Assembly (NCBI GenBank): GCA_934358235.1 | Contig: CAKRKK010000155.1 | Span: 1 to 5,890, forward strand | Direction of reading: 5' to 3' | Length of the DNA stretch: 5,890 nt | Source of the DNA: an uncultured Lachnospira sp. | Lineage (GTDB): Bacteria; Bacillota; Clostridia; Lachnospirales; Lachnospiraceae | In this document: positions 1 to 5,890 of the stretch, in pieces | How the letters are laid out: every line of letters begins with the position of its first letter | Position numbering within the stretch: the stretch's first letter is position 1 | Translations under genes and position numbers: made by a program | Notes under the pieces: generated by a model | Seen by the model: only the letters and a program-made list of their open reading frames with translations | Told to the model about the DNA's origin: nothing | Database searches by the model: none

Positions 1-5
1 GACTT

Positions 6-104
6 TGATACCTACGGATTGTTCCGTGCTATGCACTCCCACGTCTACGCTACGCTTCGGTCCGTGCTAAACATGTGCCACTGGCACATAGCACCCTGGT
101 ATCA
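6..104. repeat. GC-rich, self-complementary non-coding element (probable dispersed repeat)
   Basis: No gene is visible in bases 1-108. Bases 1-100 are about 54% GC, clearly above the AT-rich genes beside them. The block is bounded by a 7-bp inverted repeat, TGATACC (6-12) and GGTATCA (98-104). Inside are a hairpin ACGGA-TTGT-TCCGT (14-27), an alternative overlapping hairpin GTGC-TAT-GCAC (26-36), a tandem TACGC-TACGC (46-55), and a larger hairpin at 64-94. The 9-mer TCCGTGCTA occurs twice (23-31 and 61-69). Closed ends, nested stems and contrasting base composition are typical of dispersed intergenic repeats or small non-autonomous elements. From general familiarity I believe similar blocks occur between genes in Lachnospiraceae, but I cannot verify that here. 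The element may extend past the left edge. Confidence 0.5.
64..94 (-). terminator. Stem-loop just downstream of the phosphatase gene; possible 3' end structure
   Basis: ATGTGCC (73-79) and GGCACAT (83-89) pair perfectly around a 3-base loop. GTGCT (64-68) and AGCAC (90-94) extend the stem by 5 bp, with a one-sided AAAC bulge at 69-72. The structure starts 14 bases after the phosphatase stop codon, where a terminator would be expected. However, the transcript downstream of the full stem has no run of U, and only three U follow the inner stem. It is therefore not a canonical intrinsic terminator. It may simply be part of the larger repeat, or it may protect the mRNA 3' end. Confidence 0.25.
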
Positions 105-108
105 TTAT

Positions 109-2265
109 TTAATTAAACTTCTTTTTCTTTCTATCTACAAGTATTATACCTGCCGCACCTGCCATTGAAAGGCCTGCAACTGTATACCAGACTGCTGCTT
201 TACTTGTATCACCTGTTTTTACTGTATTATCAGCAGCTTCCACAGCTCCTGTATCCTGATTTCCAGATGCACCTGCGTCTGCTGCATTATTATCCTGTGC
301 ACCTGCCACGTTGTTATCCTGTGTTCCTGCACTATTATTATCTTTCGTGCCAGCTCCGCTGTTATCTTTCGTTCCTGCCACGTTGTTATCCTGTGTTCCT
401 GCTCCATTATTACCGTTATTGTCTGCAACTGTCAGTCCTTTAACAGCCTCCTGTAATGCTGTTACTGCACTTGCTACATCTGTTGTTGTGCTTTCTTCCT
501 TCTCCGAAATAGCCTTTGCTGCTGCAATTGTATCCTCAAGAGCCTTCAAAGAAGCCTCTGTATAATTACCAGCCTTCTTAGCTGTATCATAGGCTGCTTC
601 TGCCTTTGTTATTTCTGTTCCAAGGGCTGTCTTATCTGCCTGCTTTACAATTGTGTATGCAGTCTTCACACCGCCATCTGCTACAAGTTCCTCATTAGAT
701 GCTGCATCATAAGTCTTTACTGTAAGAGTTGTATCTGTTATATCAATAACTGAATATGTAGGTCTCCAGCTCTGGCATCTTGCTGCTATATAATCCTGCT
801 GTGTACCAATAAGCTGATAATACTTACTACCTGTTGCTGAATTAGCTTCAAAGTATACAGTACCCTCAGGATCTACAACCTTGCTTGAATCCTCCTTGCC
901 TGACTTAAGGTTATAACAGTTATTATCCTTAATATATGCTGTGAAGTTTTCTTTTTCTGCTGTGTTAGGTGCTTTTGTATATTCTCCGTGATTAGTATTG
1001 CCATCTGAGGTAAGCTGATATGTTCTTGAATATGTATGATCATGTCCCTGAAGAACCGCATCTATATCATATTTATCTATAACAGGAGTAAGCTGTGTCC
1101 TAAGAACAATACCATCTGAATCCGAATGGTCATAACCAGAGCCATAAATATCCTGATGGAACATAAGTATTCTCCACTTTGCAGAAGGATTCTTTTCTGT
1201 TGCTTCCTTTATCACATTTTCATGGGTAGCAACATTATAGTTATTAGTATCAATACTTATGAACAATGTGTTTCCATATGTAAAGTAGTAATCCGTACCT
1301 GCAGTTGTCTTTGATGCTGTATTAGCATCGCTTGTCTGCTTGTTAGGATAATTAAAATGATTAGAATAGTTAACTGACTTGGAATCATGATTACCGATTG
1401 TTGTAGCAACAGGAAGACTTCTAAGTACAGATGGATTAAGAAAACCTGCATATTCTATCTGCTGCTCCAGCTTATCTGCATCATTGGATACACCAGACTG
1501 GTTAATCTGGTCGCCTGCTGACATAATAAAGCTTAAGTTCGGGAACTTCTTAACAGCATTGTTAAGTGTATGATACCAGTTATATGAATCATTCATTGCA
1601 TAATATTCTTTATTACTAATATTAAGCTGGTCTGTTGATGCACCTATCTGTGGATCGCCTACATACATTATAGAAAAACTGTCTGTTGACTGTGTCTTAT
1701 AGTCATATGTCTCAGACCAGGCTCCATTTACATAATACTGGTACTTATATGAGGTATTCTCTGTAAGTCCAGTTACAGTAACCTTACATGGATATAAAGT
1801 ATATGTCTTATCACCATCCTTAACTGTTTCAACATCAGCTTCAACTGACTGTGTTCCTTCATATGTCTTTATTTCTTTACCAGAAGCATCCATAAGCTTA
1901 AGCTTAGGAGTTTCATCCTTAGTTGTTGAATACCAGGCTGCATTAAGCTTAGCTGCATCCTCACCAGGAGTTAATGCTATCTGACAGAAGTTAGTCCTTA
2001 CACTCTCCCACTTAGTCTTCCATTCTGCCCACTCTGTGCTGTTTGCATATACATTTGATTTAACATTATGAGCATCTGTTTCTTTTCCATCCTCTGTATA
2101 ACAGGCATCCTTTACTTCCATCTCAACATCTGCCGATTCTGCTGCTGCATTATTCCAGGCAGCTCTCTTTGAACTTCTCGCCCATGTTTCTGTTGTTCCC
2201 ATAGCAAGGCTTGCTACCATCATTGCTGTAAGTGTTGCTGCTGCAACCTTTTTCATTCTTCTCAT
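109..2265 (-). CDS. Secreted, cell-wall-anchored purple-acid-phosphatase-like metallophosphoesterase
   Basis: The gene encodes 718 residues, predicted to hydrolyse phosphate esters outside the cell; the substrate is unknown. Residues 1-29 form a Sec signal peptide (RRMKK, a hydrophobic stretch, likely cleavage after TWA). Residues about 90-192 resemble the Fn3-like N-terminal domain of purple acid phosphatases. The calcineurin-like domain follows with its metal motifs in order: GDPQIG (203-208), GDQ (251-253), GNHD (291-294), H370 in MFHQD, and GHDH (407-410). The first motif carries Q206, and N255 sits where classical purple enzymes have the iron-binding tyrosine of GDxxY, so the metal centre is probably not purple. 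Residues about 543-611 are a helical, FIVAR-like module. Five 8-residue repeats (622-661) make a flexible linker. TVKTGD (681-686), a membrane segment (about 690-710) and the tail DRKKKKFN form a sortase-type anchor with V in place of the usual P. The start is set by AGGAGG five bases upstream. The family call is firm, the substrate open. Confidence 0.9.
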   Translation of the reverse strand: MRRMKKVAAATLTAMMVASLAMGTTETWARSSKRAAWNNAAAESADVEMEVKDACYTEDGKETDAHNVKSNVYANSTEWAEWKTKWESVRTNFCQIALTPGEDAAKLNAAWYSTTKDETPKLKLMDASGKEIKTYEGTQSVEADVETVKDGDKTYTLYPCKVTVTGLTENTSYKYQYYVNGAWSETYDYKTQSTDSFSIMYVGDPQIGASTDQLNISNKEYYAMNDSYNWYHTLNNAVKKFPNLSFIMSAGDQINQSGVSNDADKLEQQIEYAGFLNPSVLRSLPVATTIGNHDSKSVNYSNHFNYPNKQTSDANTASKTTAGTDYYFTYGNTLFISIDTNNYNVATHENVIKEATEKNPSAKWRILMFHQDIYGSGYDHSDSDGIVLRTQLTPVIDKYDIDAVLQGHDHTYSRTYQLTSDGNTNHGEYTKAPNTAEKENFTAYIKDNNCYNLKSGKEDSSKVVDPEGTVYFEANSATGSKYYQLIGTQQDYIAARCQSWRPTYSVIDITDTTLTVKTYDAASNEELVADGGVKTAYTIVKQADKTALGTEITKAEAAYDTAKKAGNYTEASLKALEDTIAAAKAISEKEESTTTDVASAVTALQEAVKGLTVADNNGNNGAGTQDNNVAGTKDNSGAGTKDNNSAGTQDNNVAGAQDNNAADAGASGNQDTGAVEAADNTVKTGDTSKAAVWYTVAGLSMAGAAGIILVDRKKKKFN
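283..402 (-). repeat. Five tandem 24-bp repeats coding for an AGTQDNNV-type linker
   Basis: Five in-frame 24-bp units encode AGTQDNNV, AGTKDNSG, AGTKDNNS, AGTQDNNV and AGAQDNNA (residues 622-661 of the phosphatase). The units at 307-330 and 379-402 are identical in DNA sequence, including third codon positions, which points to recent duplication or gene conversion. The Asn/Gly/Asp-rich, non-hydrophobic composition fits a flexible spacer holding the enzyme away from the peptidoglycan. Because the period is a multiple of three, gain or loss of units would change spacer length without shifting the frame. Confidence 0.85.
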
Positions 2266-2270
2266 ATCTT

Positions 2271-2276
2271 CCTCCT
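2271..2276 (-). promoter_or_regulatory. Ribosome-binding site of the phosphatase gene
   Basis: A perfect AGGAGG on the minus strand lies five bases before the ATG at 2265. A second in-frame ATG at codon 4 would be 14 bases away, so the first ATG is the better start. Confidence 0.85.
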
Positions 2277-2317
2277 GATATTATGCTTAATTGACATTAT
2301 GCTGGATATATGACATT

Positions 2318-2371
2318 TCACCTATAACTTTTGCATACTGAATTCCCAATCTGAAATATCAGCTCCAACAT
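2318..2371 (-). CDS. Possible 17-codon leader ORF upstream of the phosphatase (doubtful)
   Basis: An ATG at 2371 follows GGAGG (2382-2386) by ten bases and opens a frame of 17 codons, MLELIFQIGNSVCKSYR, ending in TGA 52 bases before the phosphatase start. The only support is the ribosome-site-like sequence. There is no run of a single amino acid as in classical attenuation peptides, and I recognise no family. It could be a leader peptide or chance. Confidence 0.12.
   Translation of the reverse strand: MLELIFQIGNSVCKSYR
2321..2349 (-). promoter_or_regulatory. Weak candidate housekeeping promoter for the phosphatase gene
   Basis: On the minus strand TTGGGA (2344-2349) and TATAGG (2321-2326) are separated by exactly 17 bases. 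Each matches the sigma-A consensus at four of six positions. Transcription would begin near 2314, giving a leader of roughly 50 bases. Matches of this quality occur by chance in AT-rich DNA. This reading also conflicts with the small ORF at 2318-2371, so at most one of the two is likely real. Confidence 0.2.
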
Positions 2372-2375
2372 AAAC

Positions 2376-2458
2376 AGGCAACCTCCGATTAATAGTATTT
2401 TCACTCTGCGGTACGCATTTTGCAGAATAAACATTTATTTATCAATCAAAGATTGCCT
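2376..2458 (-). other. Possible folded leader RNA in the 256-bp gap before the phosphatase
   Basis: In the minus-strand transcript AGGCAA (2453-2458) can pair with TTGCCT (2376-2381), closing a loop that contains the hairpin arms TCTGC/GCAGA (2405-2409 with 2422-2426). Two alternatives compete: CAATC-TTT-GATTG (2443-2455) uses part of the outer stem, and TGCG-TAC-CGCA (2407-2417) uses part of the inner one. Mutually exclusive stems are typical of regulatory leaders, but short stems are expected by chance in AT-rich DNA and I match no known riboswitch class. The remainder of the gap (2459-2521 and 2277-2317) shows nothing clear, and no terminator for the SpoIID-like gene is evident. Confidence 0.22.
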
Positions 2459-2521
2459 CTAATATAAATAACATTCTTAAAATCTATATGTATTATTAAG
2501 TAAAATATCAGTAAAGGATTA

Positions 2522-3796
2522 TTAATCTATTGTAATATCAGCATAAAAGGTTTTTAGGATATCCTCGCAGGCTGCTCCCTCCTCTGCCATTCTGCCTGCC
2601 GTATATATGCTCATACCCAGCCCGTCGCCAACGCCAGTTGTAGTCACCTTAACGCCGCTGTCCATATATTCAAGCTTAAAGCATGGAGAGTTAATTCCCA
2701 GTATTCCTGCAAAGGTGCTTCCCGTCATTACTACATTACCCACCTGCATTTTTAAAACATACCCATTTTTGTCGGACGAAACTGTCTGTACCTGTTTATC
2801 TAATTCGTTTTTGTCAAGCTTAAGTCCGTCATACATTTTTTCAAATGCATTCACAAAAGCCTTGCTGCTTATGGTTTTCACAACCAGATACTCCTTTGCC
2901 TCCTTATCCTGCGGGCAGTCTACTGCCTGAAGGTACGAATAAGTATCTCCTAATATGTCAGCTCCACAAAGTGTCCTGCCTTGCGAAATATATGTATACC
3001 TTGCATCTATATACTGTCCGTTATGCTGTATAGCCATTCCCTTAGTTGATGCCACACAGTCATATATAAGATTATAATTGTCTGTATAAGCCTGCTTCCA
3101 CAGCTTCTTCATCTGACTTATGGTAAGATAATTCATTCCGGTCTGCTCAGCAGTTATATTCATCTGTTCATCCATAATACGATATATATCCGTTCTTATC
3201 ATAATGCTTTCAGCTCTCAGAAGTTCAACCTCCGCTCCCATATATAATCTGTCTGCAAGAACCATACCGATAAACTTTTCCACATCAATCCTCTGGTCAG
3301 CATTCTTATAATTAATGGTTATTGTTTTTCCATCCGTTATCTCATCATCTACCGGATTATCCACAACTCCTGTAAGCTTAAGCGTCACAATAGCTGGCAC
3401 TAACAAATAAATGGCGATAAATATTATTACCGCCATGCATTTTCCGACTATAACATCATTATGTTTTCTGCCTTGTACCTTTGTTTCAGCCGGTTGTTCT
3501 GATACATCCCTAAGAGTCTGTTTTCGATTAAGATTAATATATCCGCCCTGTGTCATCCTTCTTTTCTTATAATAATCATAATCTCTGTAATCATAATTCT
3601 CTGCTTCACAACTGCTTATTACATAGCCGCATTTTTCCTTTGCAACCGCTTGTTTATATTCCGTACCCGTATAGCTGCTTCTGCCTCTCTTATACCTTTT
3701 ATACTGCTTGTCTGTCACCACTGCTGCTATGCTGTCCCTGATTGTCTCTGCTCCCTGCAATACAATCCGTGGCAAAAAAAATCTATCCAGTCTCAT
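2522..3796 (-). CDS. SpoIID/LytB-domain membrane protein with divergent active site
   Basis: The gene encodes 424 residues. SpoIID proteins are lytic transglycosylases that trim septal peptidoglycan for forespore engulfment, together with SpoIIP and SpoIIM. Residues 1-114 are a charged head, presumably cytoplasmic, with a tyrosine cluster at 68-76. One membrane segment follows (about 115-140). Residues about 168-424 carry SpoIID landmarks: VEKFIGMVLAD aligning with the VVAAEMP region, R201 of the ART motif, ASTKGMAIQHNGQYIDA (249-265), SQGRT (271-275) and a final GVGDGLGMS followed by a helix like that after GHGVGMSQ. Key differences are D182 where the catalytic Glu is expected, D391 for the signature His and I397 for Gln. 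C277 and C294 lie near where some homologues bind zinc. The protein is longer than typical SpoIID (about 340 residues) because of the N-terminal head. The start follows AGGAGG by 13 bases. Family membership is well supported; enzymatic activity and equivalence to true SpoIID are uncertain. Confidence 0.78.
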   Translation of the reverse strand: MRLDRFFLPRIVLQGAETIRDSIAAVVTDKQYKRYKRGRSSYTGTEYKQAVAKEKCGYVISSCEAENYDYRDYDYYKKRRMTQGGYINLNRKQTLRDVSEQPAETKVQGRKHNDVIVGKCMAVIIFIAIYLLVPAIVTLKLTGVVDNPVDDEITDGKTITINYKNADQRIDVEKFIGMVLADRLYMGAEVELLRAESIMIRTDIYRIMDEQMNITAEQTGMNYLTISQMKKLWKQAYTDNYNLIYDCVASTKGMAIQHNGQYIDARYTYISQGRTLCGADILGDTYSYLQAVDCPQDKEAKEYLVVKTISSKAFVNAFEKMYDGLKLDKNELDKQVQTVSSDKNGYVLKMQVGNVVMTGSTFAGILGINSPCFKLEYMDSGVKVTTTGVGDGLGMSIYTAGRMAEEGAACEDILKTFYADITID

Positions 3797-3801
3797 ACAC
3801 C

Positions 3802-3821
3802 TTATCTAGCCTCCTAGATAA
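3802..3821 (-). promoter_or_regulatory. 8-bp perfect palindrome containing the ribosome-binding site of the SpoIID-like gene
   Basis: TTATCTAG (3802-3809) and CTAGATAA (3814-3821) are perfect inverted repeats around a 4-base centre. On the minus strand the centre is GAGG, so the ribosome site AGGAGG (3810-3815) occupies the loop and the edge of the stem. The palindrome touches the sigma-E-like -10 and covers the expected transcription start. It could be an operator, or, in transcripts reading through from the phosphorylase gene, a hairpin displaying or hiding the ribosome site. No U-run follows, so it is not a terminator. Confidence 0.5.
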
Positions 3822-3850
3822 AATGTATGAATACCGGATAGATATTATTC
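3822..3850 (-). promoter_or_regulatory. Candidate sigma-E (sporulation, mother-cell) promoter of the SpoIID-like gene
   Basis: On the minus strand the -10 is CATACATT (3822-3829), a full match to the Bacillus subtilis sigma-E consensus CATACAHT as I recall it. Fourteen bases upstream is GAATAAT (3844-3850), matching the -35 consensus KMATATT at six of seven positions. Spacing and location just before a SpoIID-family gene both fit, since spoIID is a classical sigma-E gene. Transcription would start close to 3815, leaving a leader of about 20 bases with the ribosome site at its very 5' end. Confidence 0.55.
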
Positions 3851-3865
3851 TATATTTTACAACCT

Positions 3866-5890
3866 TTACTTTAACTTAACTGGTGTCTTAGTAAGCTTCC
3901 AGATTTCTGTTGCATATTCTTCGATAGTTCTGTCTGATGAGAACTTACCTGCCTTAAAGGAGTTAATCATAACTGTCTTAGCCCAGCCAGTCTCATCCCT
4001 GTATCTCTTATCAATCTTTGCCTGTGCTTCTGCATAAGAATGGAAATCCTTAAGAATAAAGTAAGTATCTGCTCTTCTTCCCTCCTGTGAATTCAGAAGT
4101 GAGTTGTAGATATCCCTGAACATTTCTGGATCTTCCTTAGAATACTTACCATTAATAAGCTCCATAAGAACCTCTCTTATATTCTGGTCGTTGTTGAAGA
4201 TTTCCATAGGATCATAGCCACCCTCATTCTCATAACGGATAACTTCATCAGAACGAAGACCGAATATTACGGCATTCTCCTCTCCAACCTCCTGTACTAT
4301 CTCAACATTAGCACCATCCATAGTACCAAGTGTTATGGCACCATTAAGCATAAACTTCATATTTCCTGTACCTGAAGCCTCCTTAGATGCTGTAGATATC
4401 TGTTCAGATACATCTGCTGCTGCAAATATAATTTCTGCATTAGAAACCCTGTAATTCTCGATAAATACTACTTTAATCTTTCCATTAATAGATTCATCAT
4501 TATTAATTACGTGTGCAACATTATTAATAAGCTTTATAGTCTGCTTTGCAATCTTATAACCAGCCGCAGCCTTTGCACCAAATATAAATGTTCTAGGAAC
4601 GATATCCATATCAGGATTCTTCTTAATCTCATTGTAAAGGTACATAACATGAAGAATATTAAGAAGCTGTCTCTTATATTCGTGAAGTCTCTTTACCTGT
4701 ACATCAAATATAGAATCCGGATTAACATCTATTCCATTGTGTTCCTTGATATACTTTGCAAGTCTTATCTTATTCTTATGCTTAATCTGCATAAACTCCT
4801 GTCTTGCCTTTTCATCGTTAACATATACAAGCATCTTTTCAAGCTGCTTAAGATCTGTTACCCATCCATCACCAATCTTATCTGTAATCCAGTCTGCAAG
4901 CAGTGGATTAGCGTGAAGAAGGAACCTTCTTTGTGTAATGCCGTTAGTCTTATTATTGAACTTCTCTGGCATCATTTCATAGAAATCCTTAAGCTCCTGC
5001 TTTTCTAAGATTTCTGTGTGAAGTCTTGCAACACCATTGACAGAATAGCCTGCACATATAGCAAGATTAGCCATCTTAACCTGACCATCATATATAACTG
5101 CCATCTTTCTGACCTTTTCCTGGTCTCCTGGATACTTTGCTTTAATATCTTCAACGAATCTTCTATTGATTTCCTCTACTATCTGATAGATTCTTGGAAG
5201 AAGTCTTGAGAACAGCTCAATAGGCCACTTCTCAAGTGCCTCAGCCATAATAGTGTGGTTAGTATATGCAACTGTCTTAGTTGTTACGTCCCATGCCTCA
5301 TCCCATTCAAGGCCATTCTCATCCATAAGAACTCTCATAAGCTCTGCAACTGCAACAGTTGGGTGCGTATCATTAAGCTGGAAGGCAACCTTCTCATAAA
5401 GCTTCTTTACATCACCATTGTGCATATTCTTGTATCTTTCAACAGCTCTCTGAACTGATGCTGATACGAAGAAATACTGCTGCTTAAGTCTTAATTCCTT
5501 ACCTGCATAATGGTTATCGTTAGGATAAAGAACTTCTACAATATTCTTTGCAAGGTTCTCTTCCTCTATAGCCTTCTGGTAATCGCCCTTATCAAATGAG
5601 CTTAAGTTAAATGTATTAACAGGCTCTGCATCCCATATTCTGAGTGAGTTAACTGTATTGTTGCCATATCCGATAACAGGAAGATCATAAGGAACAGCTA
5701 TAACTGAACGATAATCCTCCTGAACAAATATATCACGTCCAGTAGCTTCATCTCTGTAAGAACGCACATATCCACCGAACTTGACTTCATATCTGTATTC
5801 AGAACGCTTAATCTCAAATGGATTGCCATCCTTTAACCAGTTATCAGGAACCTCTACCTGATATCCGTCCTTAATCTCCTGCTTGAACAT
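3866..5890 (-). CDS. glgP: Glycogen/maltodextrin phosphorylase, 5' end outside the window
   Basis: The visible 674 residues are the C-terminal part of an alpha-glucan phosphorylase (GT35), which releases glucose-1-phosphate from glycogen or maltodextrin using phosphate and pyridoxal phosphate (PLP) in the cytoplasm. Visible landmarks, numbered from the window edge, are QLNDTHPT (171-178), NHTIMAEALEKWP (211-223), TNGITQRRF (315-323), KRLHEYKRQ of the phosphate/PLP site (400-408) and EASGTGNMKF (504-513), where K512 is the PLP-binding lysine. The C-terminus lies 162 residues after this lysine, as in rabbit muscle phosphorylase, so the 3' end is complete. The ATG at 5888-5890 is internal: MFKQEIKDGYQVEVPDNWL corresponds to the conserved region after the YGMF/YGIF motif, so roughly 140-170 residues are missing to the right. 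Catalytic residues look intact. The SpoIID-like gene follows after 69 bp with no evident terminator. glgP versus malP cannot be decided from this sequence. Confidence 0.95.
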   Translation of the reverse strand: MFKQEIKDGYQVEVPDNWLKDGNPFEIKRSEYRYEVKFGGYVRSYRDEATGRDIFVQEDYRSVIAVPYDLPVIGYGNNTVNSLRIWDAEPVNTFNLSSFDKGDYQKAIEEENLAKNIVEVLYPNDNHYAGKELRLKQQYFFVSASVQRAVERYKNMHNGDVKKLYEKVAFQLNDTHPTVAVAELMRVLMDENGLEWDEAWDVTTKTVAYTNHTIMAEALEKWPIELFSRLLPRIYQIVEEINRRFVEDIKAKYPGDQEKVRKMAVIYDGQVKMANLAICAGYSVNGVARLHTEILEKQELKDFYEMMPEKFNNKTNGITQRRFLLHANPLLADWITDKIGDGWVTDLKQLEKMLVYVNDEKARQEFMQIKHKNKIRLAKYIKEHNGIDVNPDSIFDVQVKRLHEYKRQLLNILHVMYLYNEIKKNPDMDIVPRTFIFGAKAAAGYKIAKQTIKLINNVAHVINNDESINGKIKVVFIENYRVSNAEIIFAAADVSEQISTASKEASGTGNMKFMLNGAITLGTMDGANVEIVQEVGEENAVIFGLRSDEVIRYENEGGYDPMEIFNNDQNIREVLMELINGKYSKEDPEMFRDIYNSLLNSQEGRRADTYFILKDFHSYAEAQAKIDKRYRDETGWAKTVMINSFKAGKFSSDRTIEEYATEIWKLTKTPVKLK

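Noticed and set aside
283..402. CRISPR array
   Set aside because: The 24-bp units are directly contiguous with no spacers, in frame, and code for a protein linker.
165..565. Plus-strand open frames antisense to the phosphatase repeat region
   Set aside because: They are rich in Leu/Tyr or Leu/Pro with repeat-derived periodicity, lack a ribosome site and mirror the 24-bp repeats. They are shadows of the real gene.
2405..2426. T-box-like GTACCGC sequence in the phosphatase leader
   Set aside because: Only a few bases resemble the T-box core. The GGTGG part, specifier stem and terminator are absent, and the downstream gene is not an aminoacyl-tRNA or amino-acid gene.
3802..3821. Intrinsic terminator of glgP
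   Set aside because: The stem is AT-rich and is followed by GGTGTATG rather than a U-run, and it contains the ribosome site of the next gene.
4511..5008. 165-codon open frame on the plus strand inside glgP
   Set aside because: It is antisense to a strongly conserved enzyme gene. The translation is Ile/Leu/Lys/Cys-rich without recognisable motifs, as expected from the reverse complement of codon-biased DNA.
5888..5890. ATG at the window edge as the start of the phosphorylase gene
   Set aside because: The following residues match the interior of the family, about 140-170 residues after the normal N-terminus, so the gene is cut by the window rather than starting here.

Overview
The window looks like chromosomal DNA of a low-GC, spore-former-related Clostridia species, most likely a Lachnospiraceae member (Roseburia/Agathobacter/Butyrivibrio-like). 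This is inferred from gene content and style: strong AGGAGG ribosome sites, a wall-anchored protein with a FIVAR-like module, a SpoIID-family protein and a clostridial-type glycogen phosphorylase. No marker gene fixes the genus. All three substantial genes lie on the minus strand, so transcription runs right to left.

Region by region, in transcription order: (1) 5890-3866 holds the C-terminal four fifths of a glycogen/maltodextrin phosphorylase whose start lies beyond the right edge. (2) 3865-3797 is a 69-bp gap without a visible terminator. It carries a good match to a sporulation sigma-E promoter, with an 8-bp perfect palindrome directly against its -10 that contains the ribosome-binding site of the next gene. 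(3) 3796-2522 encodes a membrane-anchored SpoIID-like protein with a long tyrosine-rich cytoplasmic head and substitutions at the usual catalytic and signature positions. (4) 2521-2266 is a 256-bp AT-rich gap with several mutually exclusive small inverted repeats, a weak promoter candidate and a doubtful 17-codon ORF. No clear terminator is seen. (5) 2265-109 encodes a secreted, probably sortase-anchored calcineurin-like/purple-acid-phosphatase-like phosphoesterase. It has a FIVAR-like module and an 8-residue repeat linker before its wall anchor. (6) 108-1 is a GC-rich (about 54% over bases 1-100), heavily self-complementary non-coding block that looks like a dispersed structured repeat.

The phosphatase has its own long leader and probably its own promoter. 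It has no obvious link to the other two genes apart from orientation. The phosphorylase and the SpoIID-like gene are close enough for read-through, but the sigma-E-like promoter suggests the SpoIID-like gene is switched on separately in the mother cell. The most interesting signals are this promoter/palindrome arrangement, the degenerate SpoIID active site and the structured block at the left edge. I see no evidence of a complete novel multi-gene system.
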